Part shown: piece by piece, positions 10,901 to 19,205 of the stretch
Numbering within the stretch: the stretch's first letter is position 1
How the letters are laid out: each line of letters begins with the position of its first letter
Source of the DNA: Bacteroidaceae bacterium
Lineage (GTDB): Bacteria; Bacteroidota; Bacteroidia; Bacteroidales; Bacteroidaceae
Assembly (NCBI GenBank): GCA_017429525.1
Contig: JAFROT010000003.1
Location: 1-64,000, forward strand
DNA length: 64,000 bases
Direction: 5' to 3'
Program-made: the position numbers and the translations under genes
The notes under the pieces: generated by a model
Databases searched by the model: none
What the model was told of the DNA's origin: nothing
The model's input: the letters and a program-made list of their open reading frames with translations, nothing else

Positions 10901-11057
10901 CACCGACAAGAAACCCGATATCGACGCTATCCGCGACGTCCGTACAGGCGAGGACCTCACGGGCAAGACTATCTTCGACCTCTCGGGACGCCGCATCCAG
11001 CACGTCACGCAGCCCGGCATCTATGTCGTTGGCGGTCGTAAGGTCGTTGTGCGATAA
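7983..11057 (+). CDS. Secreted M60-type (enhancin-like) zinc metallopeptidase
   Basis: A 1024-residue exported protein; the ATG at 7983 begins the signal peptide MKKLYLFLLAFLGIVG. Residues about 25-330 look like ricin-type/beta-trefoil repeats (LRNKRTSNACL, GQVWVL, SEWRFEEVE). Residues about 400-800 resemble the M60/enhancin peptidase unit. The zinc motif HEIGH is at 651-655, and a glutamate at 668, 12 residues after the second histidine, fits HEXXHX(8,28)E. M60 peptidases are known to cut mucin-type glycoproteins. The tail (IFDLSGRRIQ then GIYVVGGRKVVVR) matches the sorting-like end of its neighbours. It probably acts with the discoidin-domain proteins on host or dietary glycoproteins. The family is well supported; the substrate is inference. 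Confidence 0.88.
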   Translation: MKKLYLFLLAFLGIVGSMTLRAEDFGEGLIRLRNKRTSNACLTTTQSGKAVGATRNTTQIGQVWVLLKDGNGYTVRSANTGEYLQAEFATPGKSKTRLYIQSSPNNKSTEKYVNISSKSDFSGQSCLNLNGDGKGIYKWSYAGDSGSDWLIEKVDNFDYDEIHDKLMAQNPYAGELKDGAYYRIVSYYDLVVTGGDNISTKQPDASNFSQYWQLHKSGTGWTIQNVVSERYIQRQNTMSAIFREGASKVIFNIKPVADDWDYRWTIYYGSENAGLHDASSQSHNVVRWYTDAAASEWRFEEVELSEADIEKARGGQQAYEELVKSKTVIQQHLDNLFDNKACTELKADIQALSDEQLAANEHFAALNDDMKAMVLKVKNNTWQQFTNKTTGYTAGYEQFFRVANYGPYSNCDDMANGSNFTMSNAFGRLSGPTGIVANPGDIVYIYVNNNPKSGSTLQLEAVSTDGVAGNHPTGDLTTLRAGLNLFRFTEQKMLYILHQVTNTSSKLANFPDIQIHIEGGQLNGYWDATRGMTNADWKLLQQDLLKASPFLNLKNKHLVFQMDTPLVLEAEPNEMEGLMHVWDQICANEDRYMGVEDFEGRYNNIWNAFSGASSYMHSTTRGTWYTESTISTVMNYKKMTTGGGNLWGPSHEIGHNHQGSIKVIGSTESSNNLFSNINTFESGILNSRRYYPHQNFDYMANGTPWLQRNIWMTTSMFFQLYLYFHVQHHDDNFLPNLFRMMRKRPLNRGTWDGNATWTSTSGETGTGAYIASGANDYLHLAKMICDVAQADLSEFFEAYGMFIPVNKMHVGDYSNHIVTTAQVQINSAKAYMQKYEKKLGNIMFIDDRVIKKKADADNIFGCVPASDGYKRANDEYPYLMASATAAYVGGDYESFTADAKPINDDYYTLSTNGKNIVFQGTRNYAGHKFYDADGNLIWATNKRSDALPKVVLDLGIENVRIMTAMYDMTDVPCTDKKPDIDAIRDVRTGEDLTGKTIFDLSGRRIQHVTQPGIYVVGGRKVVVR

Positions 11058-11070
11058 CCCTTACCCTCAT

Positions 11071-11104
11071 GTGCCGCATCTTTCCTTGACGAAGGATGCG
11101 GCAC
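11071..11104 (+). terminator. Hairpin after the M60 gene, possible terminator
   Basis: GTGCCGCA (11071-11078) pairs with TGCGGCAC (11097-11104), with an inner TCCTT/AAGGA stem. No T-run follows, so termination may be weak. The next gene (11160) has no clear promoter box and may depend on read-through. Confidence 0.5.
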
Positions 11105-11159
11105 TCATTAATACCTCACGCACACACACAACTGTCCATCCTTTAAAACCATCATAGCT

Positions 11160-14099
11160 ATGAAAAAACGTTACCTATTTCTCTTACAGCTGTGCATGAT
11201 CAGCATGACAGCAGCCTTTGCCCGCCACATACCAGGCAACGTGAAGACCTCTTTCGCCGCCGGCGACCAAGTATTCATCAGTGCACAGTATGACTTGTCC
11301 GGACGTCAGCAGACAGCACTCTACATGAACCTCGTCCCAATCGTCAACACAAGCGACCAGCAGACCTACGACCGCATCAGCTGGGTAGACATGAAAGGTT
11401 TGACCCCCGAGGACGACTATATCATCACCCTTGAAGATGCTGAACAGGAAATCCTCGGCTACCCGGCCTACTACCTGAAGTTGGGCGACAACAGCAACTA
11501 CCTCTACGTCGGAAGCATCACCTCAACTGCTTGGGGTTCCTACACCTATTGGGTAGGGAAGAAATATGCAGTGCCCTTTGCCATCGTCCCCATCACTGAC
11601 ACGAAGACCGTCAAATACACCGCAGGCGTCCAGCATCCCGACGATGCTTTCTATCTCGTAGCCCTCACATCCGACAAGAAACCTATGTGCGTCAGCAGTT
11701 ATTATTCCGGCGAGTACTCGCTGGCTGCACCCGTCATCAGCACCTATTTCAACTGCTGCACCTGGCTCACCTTCGAAGAAGTCATCAACGCTGACGAACA
11801 ATCCTATTTGGAAAAGCTGGTAGACCTGTTCAATGTTCATAGCACTGACTACTACCATGCTGGCAGCAGTCCTGGCTGCTATGAAGACACCGCTGCCGTC
11901 GAAGAATTCTATGCTGCCATGGAGGCCATCCATCCCCTCGTGGAGGAAGAGGAGGGTCACACCGAGGCTGAGTACGAAGCGGGCTACAATCGCCTCGCCG
12001 AGGCTGTGAAGACACTGGAAAACCTCAAGCCCGTACCCCTTACCGCTGGCTATTACATTATCCGTCCTGGCCTCTCAGACTACGGAGGCCGTGATGGCGG
12101 CAAATGCCTGCTCGGCTCTGTCAACAGAAATATTTATATAGTCAACGAGTCTGATTACAATTCTGCTAAAGCCAGTAAGGCATCCATCCTCTGGCAGCTC
12201 ATCGTTGACGAAGAGACAGGCTACGCCCAACTGCGGAACGTAGCCAACGACACCTATATATGTAATGGTACAAGCTACAACTTCCAATGGAAAATTCTCG
12301 GCCAGGAAAATATCGCGTGGATGTGGATGTATCCGATGAGCAATGGTTCTTTCCTCCCCGACCTTTACTATGGCAGCGATTACTATACCTACTATCTGAT
12401 CCCCTATGTTCCCTATGGTTTGCTCTACTACCACTATACAGGCAATGAGGTCGGTGGAGGAGCTACCTACTTCTTCGAGGCTGTTTCAGCCGAAGAGGCC
12501 GAGGCCATCGAGGCAGCTGCCCGCGACAAACGTCTGAAAACCCTTATCACTACTGTCGAGACGACCCTGGCTGAAGCCAACGAAGGTTTCATAGCCGCTA
12601 TGGACCAGACCGTGGTCAACAACCTGAAGAATGCCCTTGCAGCCTCAAAGGCCATAGAGACTGACCAAACCACGCAGGCCGACATCGATGCCCTGCAGGT
12701 AGCCTACGACGCCTTCCTCAAGGCTTATCAGATCGGAGACGTCCTTGCAGCACTTGTCGAGAAGGCTGATCTGATTAACAACGGCTTTGCCGTGGGCGAA
12801 GGCCTGGGCTATTATCCATTTGGAACCAACAATGTTCTCGACCCCGTCATTCGAGAGGCCAACACGCTGCTGAGTGACGACACTTATACGCCCGACCAGA
12901 TTATTGAGGTCACCAAACGCCTGAACGAGGCGATGGACGAAATGAAGAATGCCGTCAATTCTACCCCCGACACAGATAAATGGTATACCATCAACTTCGC
13001 ATCAGAGGCGGAATACGACGAATTCGGATGGGATAAAGCCAACGCCGAAGGTCTTTTCGGCAAGACAGCTACGATAGCCACCGACGCCACTACCATCCTC
13101 AAGGGCGACGATGCCCGCAGCGGTGCAGGCCTTTTCTGCATGATACCACTGCCCAATAACAAGCTGATGAGCGAGTTCCGCTTCATTCAAGTAGGCAATA
13201 AATATGCCATTCAGAACCATGCTACAGGTCTGTTCCTCCACCTTTCAGGTGCGACAGTCACCGCCGACATCGTGCCGTCGCTCTTTACCGTAACGGGTAA
13301 GGGTGCAGGCAAAGTTATCCTGACAGCATACGACCTCGCCACAGACGAGCAGGGCTATGTCCTACACGTGCAGAAGAATGGTGCTAAGGTTGTTGGCTGG
13401 ACCTCCACGGATCTCGGCACCAACTCAGCGTTGAGTGTCGTCGAGGTAGGTGATATGCAGGACGAAGAACTCGGCATCAATATAGATGTGCCATTAGGCA
13501 TCGCTCAAGTAATGACCTTCCCCTATGACATCAAGCACGTAAGCCTCGGACAGATCTACAGGGTAGCCGGCAAATATACGCAGGACGAAAAGATTTATAT
13601 CGGTCTGAAGGAAGCGTTAGACGGCATTAAAGGTGGCGAACCTTTTGTCTACATAGCCAACGGATCTTTCGACCCCGTCAGTGATGAAACGGCTATGGAA
13701 ACCTTCTTCGCCGGTACCGAAGTTGCTTCAGCAGCAATGACTTCTGAATGTTATCTCACTGGTACTTTCCTCGAGCGTATTTACGTCAACGACAACTGCA
13801 TCACGCTTTCCATGGGTGATGACGGCGAAGCAGTATGGGAGGCCACTGACGGTCAAGTTGTTGAAGCCCTATCAGGCTATATAGCTATTGATGACCACCA
13901 GCTACCCGACGTCAGTACGTCCGACATTGACTTCGGTATCCTGCTTAATGATCCCGAAGGCATTGTCGACGGTATCCGTGCCATCACCCTTGCCGACAGA
14001 GATAAGAACGTCTACGACCTCAGCGGACGACGTCTGAATCCCAAGACATTGAAACCAGGCTTCTACATCATCAATAACTCTAAAGTTTTGATTCGTTAA
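11160..14099 (+). CDS. Secreted multi-module protein, family unknown, related to the discoidin-domain proteins
   Basis: A 979-residue protein with signal peptide (MKKRYLFLLQLCMISMTAAF, cleaved near FA-R). Modules GYYIIRPGLSDYG (about residue 300) and KWYTINFASEAEYDEFGW (about 605-620) match those in the proteins at 448 and 4301, but I see no discoidin-like domain and no enzyme motif. Alpha-helical stretches with repeated A-Y-D-A-F patterns separate the modules. The C-terminal tail VYDLSGRRLNPK...GFYIINNSKVLIR is again the short sorting-like end. It lies 102 nt after the M60 gene, with a hairpin between, and may be co-expressed. Function unknown; probably an extracellular binding partner in the same glycoprotein-use set. 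Confidence 0.8.
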   Translation: MKKRYLFLLQLCMISMTAAFARHIPGNVKTSFAAGDQVFISAQYDLSGRQQTALYMNLVPIVNTSDQQTYDRISWVDMKGLTPEDDYIITLEDAEQEILGYPAYYLKLGDNSNYLYVGSITSTAWGSYTYWVGKKYAVPFAIVPITDTKTVKYTAGVQHPDDAFYLVALTSDKKPMCVSSYYSGEYSLAAPVISTYFNCCTWLTFEEVINADEQSYLEKLVDLFNVHSTDYYHAGSSPGCYEDTAAVEEFYAAMEAIHPLVEEEEGHTEAEYEAGYNRLAEAVKTLENLKPVPLTAGYYIIRPGLSDYGGRDGGKCLLGSVNRNIYIVNESDYNSAKASKASILWQLIVDEETGYAQLRNVANDTYICNGTSYNFQWKILGQENIAWMWMYPMSNGSFLPDLYYGSDYYTYYLIPYVPYGLLYYHYTGNEVGGGATYFFEAVSAEEAEAIEAAARDKRLKTLITTVETTLAEANEGFIAAMDQTVVNNLKNALAASKAIETDQTTQADIDALQVAYDAFLKAYQIGDVLAALVEKADLINNGFAVGEGLGYYPFGTNNVLDPVIREANTLLSDDTYTPDQIIEVTKRLNEAMDEMKNAVNSTPDTDKWYTINFASEAEYDEFGWDKANAEGLFGKTATIATDATTILKGDDARSGAGLFCMIPLPNNKLMSEFRFIQVGNKYAIQNHATGLFLHLSGATVTADIVPSLFTVTGKGAGKVILTAYDLATDEQGYVLHVQKNGAKVVGWTSTDLGTNSALSVVEVGDMQDEELGINIDVPLGIAQVMTFPYDIKHVSLGQIYRVAGKYTQDEKIYIGLKEALDGIKGGEPFVYIANGSFDPVSDETAMETFFAGTEVASAAMTSECYLTGTFLERIYVNDNCITLSMGDDGEAVWEATDGQVVEALSGYIAIDDHQLPDVSTSDIDFGILLNDPEGIVDGIRAITLADRDKNVYDLSGRRLNPKTLKPGFYIINNSKVLIR

Positions 14100-14121
14100 A
14101 CAGCTCTTTATCCTATCATTT

Positions 14122-14154
14122 GCCGCATTCAAATTATCTGAGTGCGGCTTTTTT
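14122..14154 (+). terminator. Rho-independent terminator
   Basis: GCCGCATTCA (14122-14131) pairs with TGAGTGCGGC (14139-14148), one G-T pair, followed by TTTTTT. It closes the secreted-protein cluster. Confidence 0.9.
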
Positions 14155-14175
14155 ATGCTTTTTTCGCCACTTTTC

Positions 14176-14206
14176 TTGGCTCATATCATAAGATATGCTA
14201 ATTTTG
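14176..14206 (+). promoter_or_regulatory. Promoter of the DUF6057-like gene
   Basis: TTG (14176-14178), 20-nt spacer, TAATTTTG (14199-14206) followed by C. It overlaps the upstream in-frame ATG at 14195, so the next ATG at 14228 is the start. Confidence 0.75.
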
Positions 14207-14227
14207 CAGAACAAAATACTTACGAAC

Positions 14228-15769
14228 ATGAAGTTCAAAGCTTTTCTTCAATCCCACGGTGCACGCTTGTCCCATGCGCTTTTCTTTGCGTTGGCATGGT
14301 GGTGGGCATCGTGGTGGATGGGCGATTTCTTTCGCATCGCCTATGAGAACTCATTTTTTGCCACCGACGCCACGCTCATGCACAGTCTGTGGCAGAAACC
14401 ATACGGCTCACTATGGATTCTGGGCCGTGCCGCACTCACGCTCTACCATTGGCCACTCGTGGGCGGACTGATGGTAGCCTTACTGCTGACGGTTGGCTCA
14501 TGGCTCGTCGGCTATTGCCTGCGCTTGCGTCCACGGTGGCGCTGGCTGCAATGGTTGCCAGCTGGCTTATGGATGGCTTGGAATGCCTGGCTGGGCTTCA
14601 ATGTCTACTTCCAGTATGAGCCAGGGCGCACGCTGGGCGTGCTGTTGTTGGTTGTTGCCATCTGCGCCATTGATGCCTTCATTATCTGGACGTTCAAGAA
14701 CAAGCATCATCATGCCGTGCAACCTGCTCCAGTACAGATTCATCTCCTGGCGGTTCTGGTCATCGCGGCAGCCGTGGCTGTTCCCTCGCTCATCACCCAC
14801 CTACGCCATCCCTACGTGCGACCCGTCACACGGATGCAAGTGCAGATGCTCCACGATGACTGGCAGGGAATGGTAGAGACTGCACACAAACATGCAGCGC
14901 TCAGCTATCGTCCGTTGGCTGCCTACTACGCCATAGCCCTCGTCCATACAGGTCGTCTCGCTGAAGATCTTTTCGATATCCGTATGGACTATGATTCTCT
15001 CTATCTCGTAGGGCGTAATAAGGAAGCCAACATCGGCACCGACCTCTATCTGATTGACTGCGACTACACAGCCGGGCTCTTCCGCACGGCAGAGCACAAA
15101 GCCGTCGAGCACTTGACGATGGAAGGCCCTACCCTCTTCTCGCTCAAGCATCTGACGCGGCTGGCATTGCTTGACTACAATTGGCCTCTCGCCCGCAAGT
15201 ATCTGAACATCATCAGCGCAGCTCCCTTCGAGTCAGCTTTCGTCGATCGCTATACGCCTATGCTTGGCAGCAAGGAAGCCGTCGAAGCCGACCCTGAGTT
15301 TGCCCTTTTGCGTAAGGGTGAACCTGTAGTCGACGCTATCGAGACTTTCTTTGAGCCCCCTACATTCCTTGGCTACCATGCCGTCAACGTCAAAGGCCGT
15401 TCGCAGGAGGCACTCATCTACAGCGTGATGACCAACCTCTACTCCAAGCGTATGCCCGCCTTCCTTGAGCGCTGCAGCCCATTCGTAGGGACGACGCCTC
15501 CACGCCTCATCGCCGAAGGACTGGTCACGCAGAGCGTCAAGAATCCAGCTATTTTGCAAGCCTTCCCGCAGTTGCAGATGATGCAGCAAGCCTACAAAGG
15601 CTTCCTTCAGAACGTTTCTTATGCCGTCAAGGATCGCCCAACCTACGCCCGTCAACTCTTCGATCAGTACAAGGGCTACTATCCCTACTACTATTTCTTC
15701 GGCAACCTCAAGTCTACCCGCAAGAGAGACAATAAGGAAACTGGAACTTCCAACGCAGGCGTGAATTAG
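14228..15769 (+). CDS. DUF6057-like multi-spanning membrane protein (copy 1)
   Basis: 513 residues from the ATG at 14228. The N-terminal third has about five hydrophobic segments (FFALAWWWASWWMGDFFR, a VALLLTVG segment, LLLVVAICAIDAFIIW, LAVLVIAAAVAVP). The C-terminal two thirds are soluble with TPR-like helical repeats (RPLAAYYAIALVHTGRLAEDLF, LARKYLNII) and end with a conserved YKGYYPYYYFFGNLKSTR motif. I assign it to the DUF6057 family of Bacteroidales membrane proteins from memory of its layout; function is unknown. It is followed at 15917 by a CxxCH propeller lipoprotein, and the same pair repeats at 17556 and 19206, which suggests that the two products work together at the envelope. Confidence 0.75.
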   Translation: MKFKAFLQSHGARLSHALFFALAWWWASWWMGDFFRIAYENSFFATDATLMHSLWQKPYGSLWILGRAALTLYHWPLVGGLMVALLLTVGSWLVGYCLRLRPRWRWLQWLPAGLWMAWNAWLGFNVYFQYEPGRTLGVLLLVVAICAIDAFIIWTFKNKHHHAVQPAPVQIHLLAVLVIAAAVAVPSLITHLRHPYVRPVTRMQVQMLHDDWQGMVETAHKHAALSYRPLAAYYAIALVHTGRLAEDLFDIRMDYDSLYLVGRNKEANIGTDLYLIDCDYTAGLFRTAEHKAVEHLTMEGPTLFSLKHLTRLALLDYNWPLARKYLNIISAAPFESAFVDRYTPMLGSKEAVEADPEFALLRKGEPVVDAIETFFEPPTFLGYHAVNVKGRSQEALIYSVMTNLYSKRMPAFLERCSPFVGTTPPRLIAEGLVTQSVKNPAILQAFPQLQMMQQAYKGFLQNVSYAVKDRPTYARQLFDQYKGYYPYYYFFGNLKSTRKRDNKETGTSNAGVN

Positions 15770-15916
15770 TTTATCAGATGATAAGTTCTGACGCTGAAAG
15801 TATATGCCGAATAAATGCAGGGTAAATCATTTCAGTAAATAAACATAAGGTCAATTTCTCTGATGAAATTTGCTCTTCATTTGCTTACAAAGTCAAAGAT
15901 TAAAGATACTTTTCTT

Positions 15917-17518
15917 ATGCATAAGTCTTCTATCATACGCTACACATTCATCATCCTCTCGGCCTTGAGCCTGGCTTGCTGCAACAGCCGTCCCACGACC
16001 GTGCCTACGACTTTTGCCGAGTCAAACGATTCTGTAGTCATCTATCCCGACTATCGCGACATCACCATACCGCCTAATATAGCGCCGCTCAACTTCATGG
16101 TCGTTGATGAGTCAGCCAGCGAGTTCGTTGTCAAGATGGGTGATCTCGTCTGCGGTGCCACAGCAGATGGCAAATTGGATATCGACACTACCGCTTGGCG
16201 CTCACTACTCACGCAGTACACCGGAAAGGACCTCGAGGTGCACATCTACGCCCATCGCCCGTCGGGGTGGATTCATCCGCAGCCCCTGCGCTGGCATGTG
16301 GCCGAAGAACCTATCGACAGTTTCCTCAGCTATCGACTCATCGAACCTGGCTACGAACTCTATCGCCAACTCGGACTCTATCAGCGCAACCTAACCAATT
16401 TCACCGAGAACGTCATCTACGAGAACAACCGTGAGTATGACGAAGAAAACAATCATTGCGTCAACTGCCACAACTATCAGAACTACTCGACCGATCACAT
16501 GCTCTTCCACGTGCGTGCCTCTCACGGCGGAACAATCATTATCGACGGCAACGAAGCGCATAAGATTGCCATTAAGCACGACAGCATTATCTCTGCTGGC
16601 GTCTATCCCTCATGGCATCCTACGCAGCCACTCATCGCCTTCTCTACCAATTTCACGGGGCAGGTCTTTCACATGTTCCACCCCGAGAAGATTGAAGTTC
16701 TCGATATGTCGTCTGATCTACTGCTCTACGACGTCGAGCACAACAGCGTCCGCCATATCGTTCGTTCGTCCGATGCCCTTGAGACCTTCCCCTGCTGGTC
16801 GCCCGACGGACGCCGCCTTTACTACTGCAGCGCCCGTTGCCAGCAGTCGATGGCCGACAGCACCAACATCAATATAGTGATGCGCTATGACAGTCTCTAC
16901 TACGACATCTATTCCATGTCCTTCGACCCCGTCACGCGTGAGTTCGGCGAACCGCGCCTGGAGGTCAATGCCAGCGCTATGCACAAGAGCACCAGTGTGC
17001 CTCGCATCAGCCCCGACGGACGCTACCTCCTCTTCGCTCTTGGCAACTACGGACAATTCCATATCTGGCATAAGAGCGCTGACCTATGGGTCAAGTCACT
17101 CAGCCCCACCCCCGACCTCTCCCAGCAGGGAGGGGAGAAGGCTGACGCATTGTCAGCAAACGAAAAAGAGGCTCAATCCCTCCATGCAGAGACGGACAAA
17201 GCGCTCTATCCGCTCACCGAAGCCAACAGCCCCGAAGCCGACAGCTATCATACGTGGTCGTCCAATGGACGATGGATTGTCTTCGCAAGCAGACGTGAAG
17301 ATGCAGCCTATTCGCGAGCTTTCATCGCTTACTTCGACCGCGAGGGTCATGCACACCGAGCTTTCATGCTCCCACAGCGTGACCCAGAACACAACATCCG
17401 TTTGCTGAAGAGTTACAACGTACCTGAACTCACTCGCAATGCAGTGAAAATCAGCACCTCATCGCTCAATCATACCGTCTATCACACAGATGCCGAAATG
17501 GCAAAGTATGAAGAATAA
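15917..17518 (+). CDS. Beta-propeller (PD40/TolB-like) lipoprotein with CxxCH motif (copy 1)
   Basis: 533 residues from ATG 15917, chosen because it starts a lipoprotein signal (IILSALSLACCN); the frame is open upstream to 15863. An N-terminal domain (IYPDYRDITIPPNIAPLNF) precedes CVNCH at residues 181-185, a c-type-heme-like CxxCH. Then come PD40/WD40-like blades (HPTQPLIAFSTNF, FPCWSPDGRRLYY, PRISPDGRYLLF, WSSNGRWIVFASRR). A low-complexity insert at about 395-430 is absent from the paralogue. It is probably anchored at the outer side of a membrane. Whether heme is bound is unproven; a structural or metal role is possible. Confidence 0.75.
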   Translation: MHKSSIIRYTFIILSALSLACCNSRPTTVPTTFAESNDSVVIYPDYRDITIPPNIAPLNFMVVDESASEFVVKMGDLVCGATADGKLDIDTTAWRSLLTQYTGKDLEVHIYAHRPSGWIHPQPLRWHVAEEPIDSFLSYRLIEPGYELYRQLGLYQRNLTNFTENVIYENNREYDEENNHCVNCHNYQNYSTDHMLFHVRASHGGTIIIDGNEAHKIAIKHDSIISAGVYPSWHPTQPLIAFSTNFTGQVFHMFHPEKIEVLDMSSDLLLYDVEHNSVRHIVRSSDALETFPCWSPDGRRLYYCSARCQQSMADSTNINIVMRYDSLYYDIYSMSFDPVTREFGEPRLEVNASAMHKSTSVPRISPDGRYLLFALGNYGQFHIWHKSADLWVKSLSPTPDLSQQGGEKADALSANEKEAQSLHAETDKALYPLTEANSPEADSYHTWSSNGRWIVFASRREDAAYSRAFIAYFDREGHAHRAFMLPQRDPEHNIRLLKSYNVPELTRNAVKISTSSLNHTVYHTDAEMAKYEE

Positions 17519-17555
17519 GAGTGGCTCCACTCTTTACCAATAATTCATCATCGTT

Positions 17556-19157
17556 ATGAAAAGTAAACAACAATATCGTTCGCTGGCGAAAATCATTGAG
17601 AGCATCATCTTCTTCATCCTCGCTTGGTTGTGGGCCTCGTGGTGGATGGGTGATGCTATGCGAATCGCCTACGAATACTCATTCTTTGCACCTAATGCGA
17701 CGCTTATGCTCTGGCTGCAGCAGAAATCATTGGGATGGTTGTGGATTGTCGGTCGTGTGTTGCTCACCCTCTATCGCTGGACATTCGTTGGCGGAGCTTT
17801 CGTTGCCTTGCTGCTGACCCTTGGTTCTTGTCTCTTCGGCTACTGCTTGCGCTTGCGTCCCTTATGGCGATGGCTGCAATGGCTGCCTGCTGCCGCTTGG
17901 ATGCTGTGGACCGCGCACGTCGGGCTCAACCTCTATTATATGGATGAACCAGGGCAGATTATTGTCTTTCCATTCGTGTTCATGCTGGCATGTGCCCTCG
18001 TTGCAGCCATCCGCTTCTTCACGACAAAGTCCTCAACAAACTACTATCAAGGCCTCGACTCCATCGCAGACAGCGATCCGAAATCCAATAAAAAGAAATC
18101 GCTTCACGCGCGTGCACCTTGGCTTGCTTCCGTAGTTTCACTCGTCGTCATGGTGGCGTGCTTTGCCCTGCCCATGTACTATCTCAATCATCGTCACCCG
18201 TATATGCGCCCCCTGACGCACATGCAGGTACAGCTGATGAACGACGACTTCGCAGGCATCTCGCGCACAGCCCACGAACATCCCGACATGAGCTATCGCC
18301 AAATGGCCGGCTACTATGCCATCGCCCTAGCTCGTACCGGACAACTGGCCGAGAAACTCTTCGACATCAAATTCGAGTTCGATACCATTCGCGCTGTTGG
18401 CTACAACAAAAAGCCCAATCAGTGCATGAATTATCATATCATCGACTGCAACTATCATGCCGGCCTCATCCGTGCTGCCCGTCATTATGCTATGGAATAT
18501 CAAACGATGAATGGTCCGTCGCTCTTCACGCTGAAAGCACTCACGAAGATGGCGCTCATCGATAGCGACTGGATGCTGGCACGCAAATACTTCCGTATAC
18601 TCAAGAAAGTGCCCTTCGAGGGCAATTTCATCAGTAAATACGAGCCTATGGTCGAACATACGGAACTCATTCAGGCCGACCCTGAGTTTGCGTTCATCAG
18701 CAAATACGAGCCAGCCTTCCATACGCTCGAGCAACTCTATCCCAAGCCCTGCTTCGCAGGTTTCTTCGTCAACCTTAGCAGATTTCCCAATGCCGAGGTA
18801 CAGGAGTGGAGCGCCGTAGCTTGTCTCTACAGCAAGCGCATGCCCGACTTTCTGAAACGCTGTCAACAATACGTAGGACAGACGCCACCACGCGCCATAG
18901 CAGAGGGACTCGCCCTGCAAGCCTATAAGAATCCCGATATACTGAAAGTATTCCCTCAACTGGAGATGCAGGTCGAGCAATTATCCTATTTCCTCCAAGT
19001 GGCACAGCCTTATATGAACGACCGAGAGCGGGGCAGCCGAGAGCTCTTCAACCAGTTCAAGGGTTACTATCCCTACTATTATTTCTTCGGCAATATGCGC
19101 TCCACGCGCAAACCCGGAGAAGGCGAGGTCGAACACAATAAGGCGGGCGTGAACTAA
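17556..19157 (+). CDS. DUF6057-like multi-spanning membrane protein (copy 2)
   Basis: 533 residues, a close paralogue of the protein at 14228: the same LAWLWASWWMGDAMRIAYEYS start, the same hydrophobic segments, the same YRQMAGYYAIALARTGQLAE repeat region and the same YKG/FKGYYPYYYFFGN ending. It follows the copy-1 lipoprotein by 37 nt and precedes the copy-2 lipoprotein by 48 nt, so the four genes are probably one transcript formed by tandem duplication of a two-gene unit. Function unknown. Confidence 0.75.
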   Translation: MKSKQQYRSLAKIIESIIFFILAWLWASWWMGDAMRIAYEYSFFAPNATLMLWLQQKSLGWLWIVGRVLLTLYRWTFVGGAFVALLLTLGSCLFGYCLRLRPLWRWLQWLPAAAWMLWTAHVGLNLYYMDEPGQIIVFPFVFMLACALVAAIRFFTTKSSTNYYQGLDSIADSDPKSNKKKSLHARAPWLASVVSLVVMVACFALPMYYLNHRHPYMRPLTHMQVQLMNDDFAGISRTAHEHPDMSYRQMAGYYAIALARTGQLAEKLFDIKFEFDTIRAVGYNKKPNQCMNYHIIDCNYHAGLIRAARHYAMEYQTMNGPSLFTLKALTKMALIDSDWMLARKYFRILKKVPFEGNFISKYEPMVEHTELIQADPEFAFISKYEPAFHTLEQLYPKPCFAGFFVNLSRFPNAEVQEWSAVACLYSKRMPDFLKRCQQYVGQTPPRAIAEGLALQAYKNPDILKVFPQLEMQVEQLSYFLQVAQPYMNDRERGSRELFNQFKGYYPYYYFFGNMRSTRKPGEGEVEHNKAGVN

Positions 19158-19205
19158 TCGAGCGTTTCGCAGATGAATCATAAATGATAAAAAGTTAAAC
19201 AGTAA

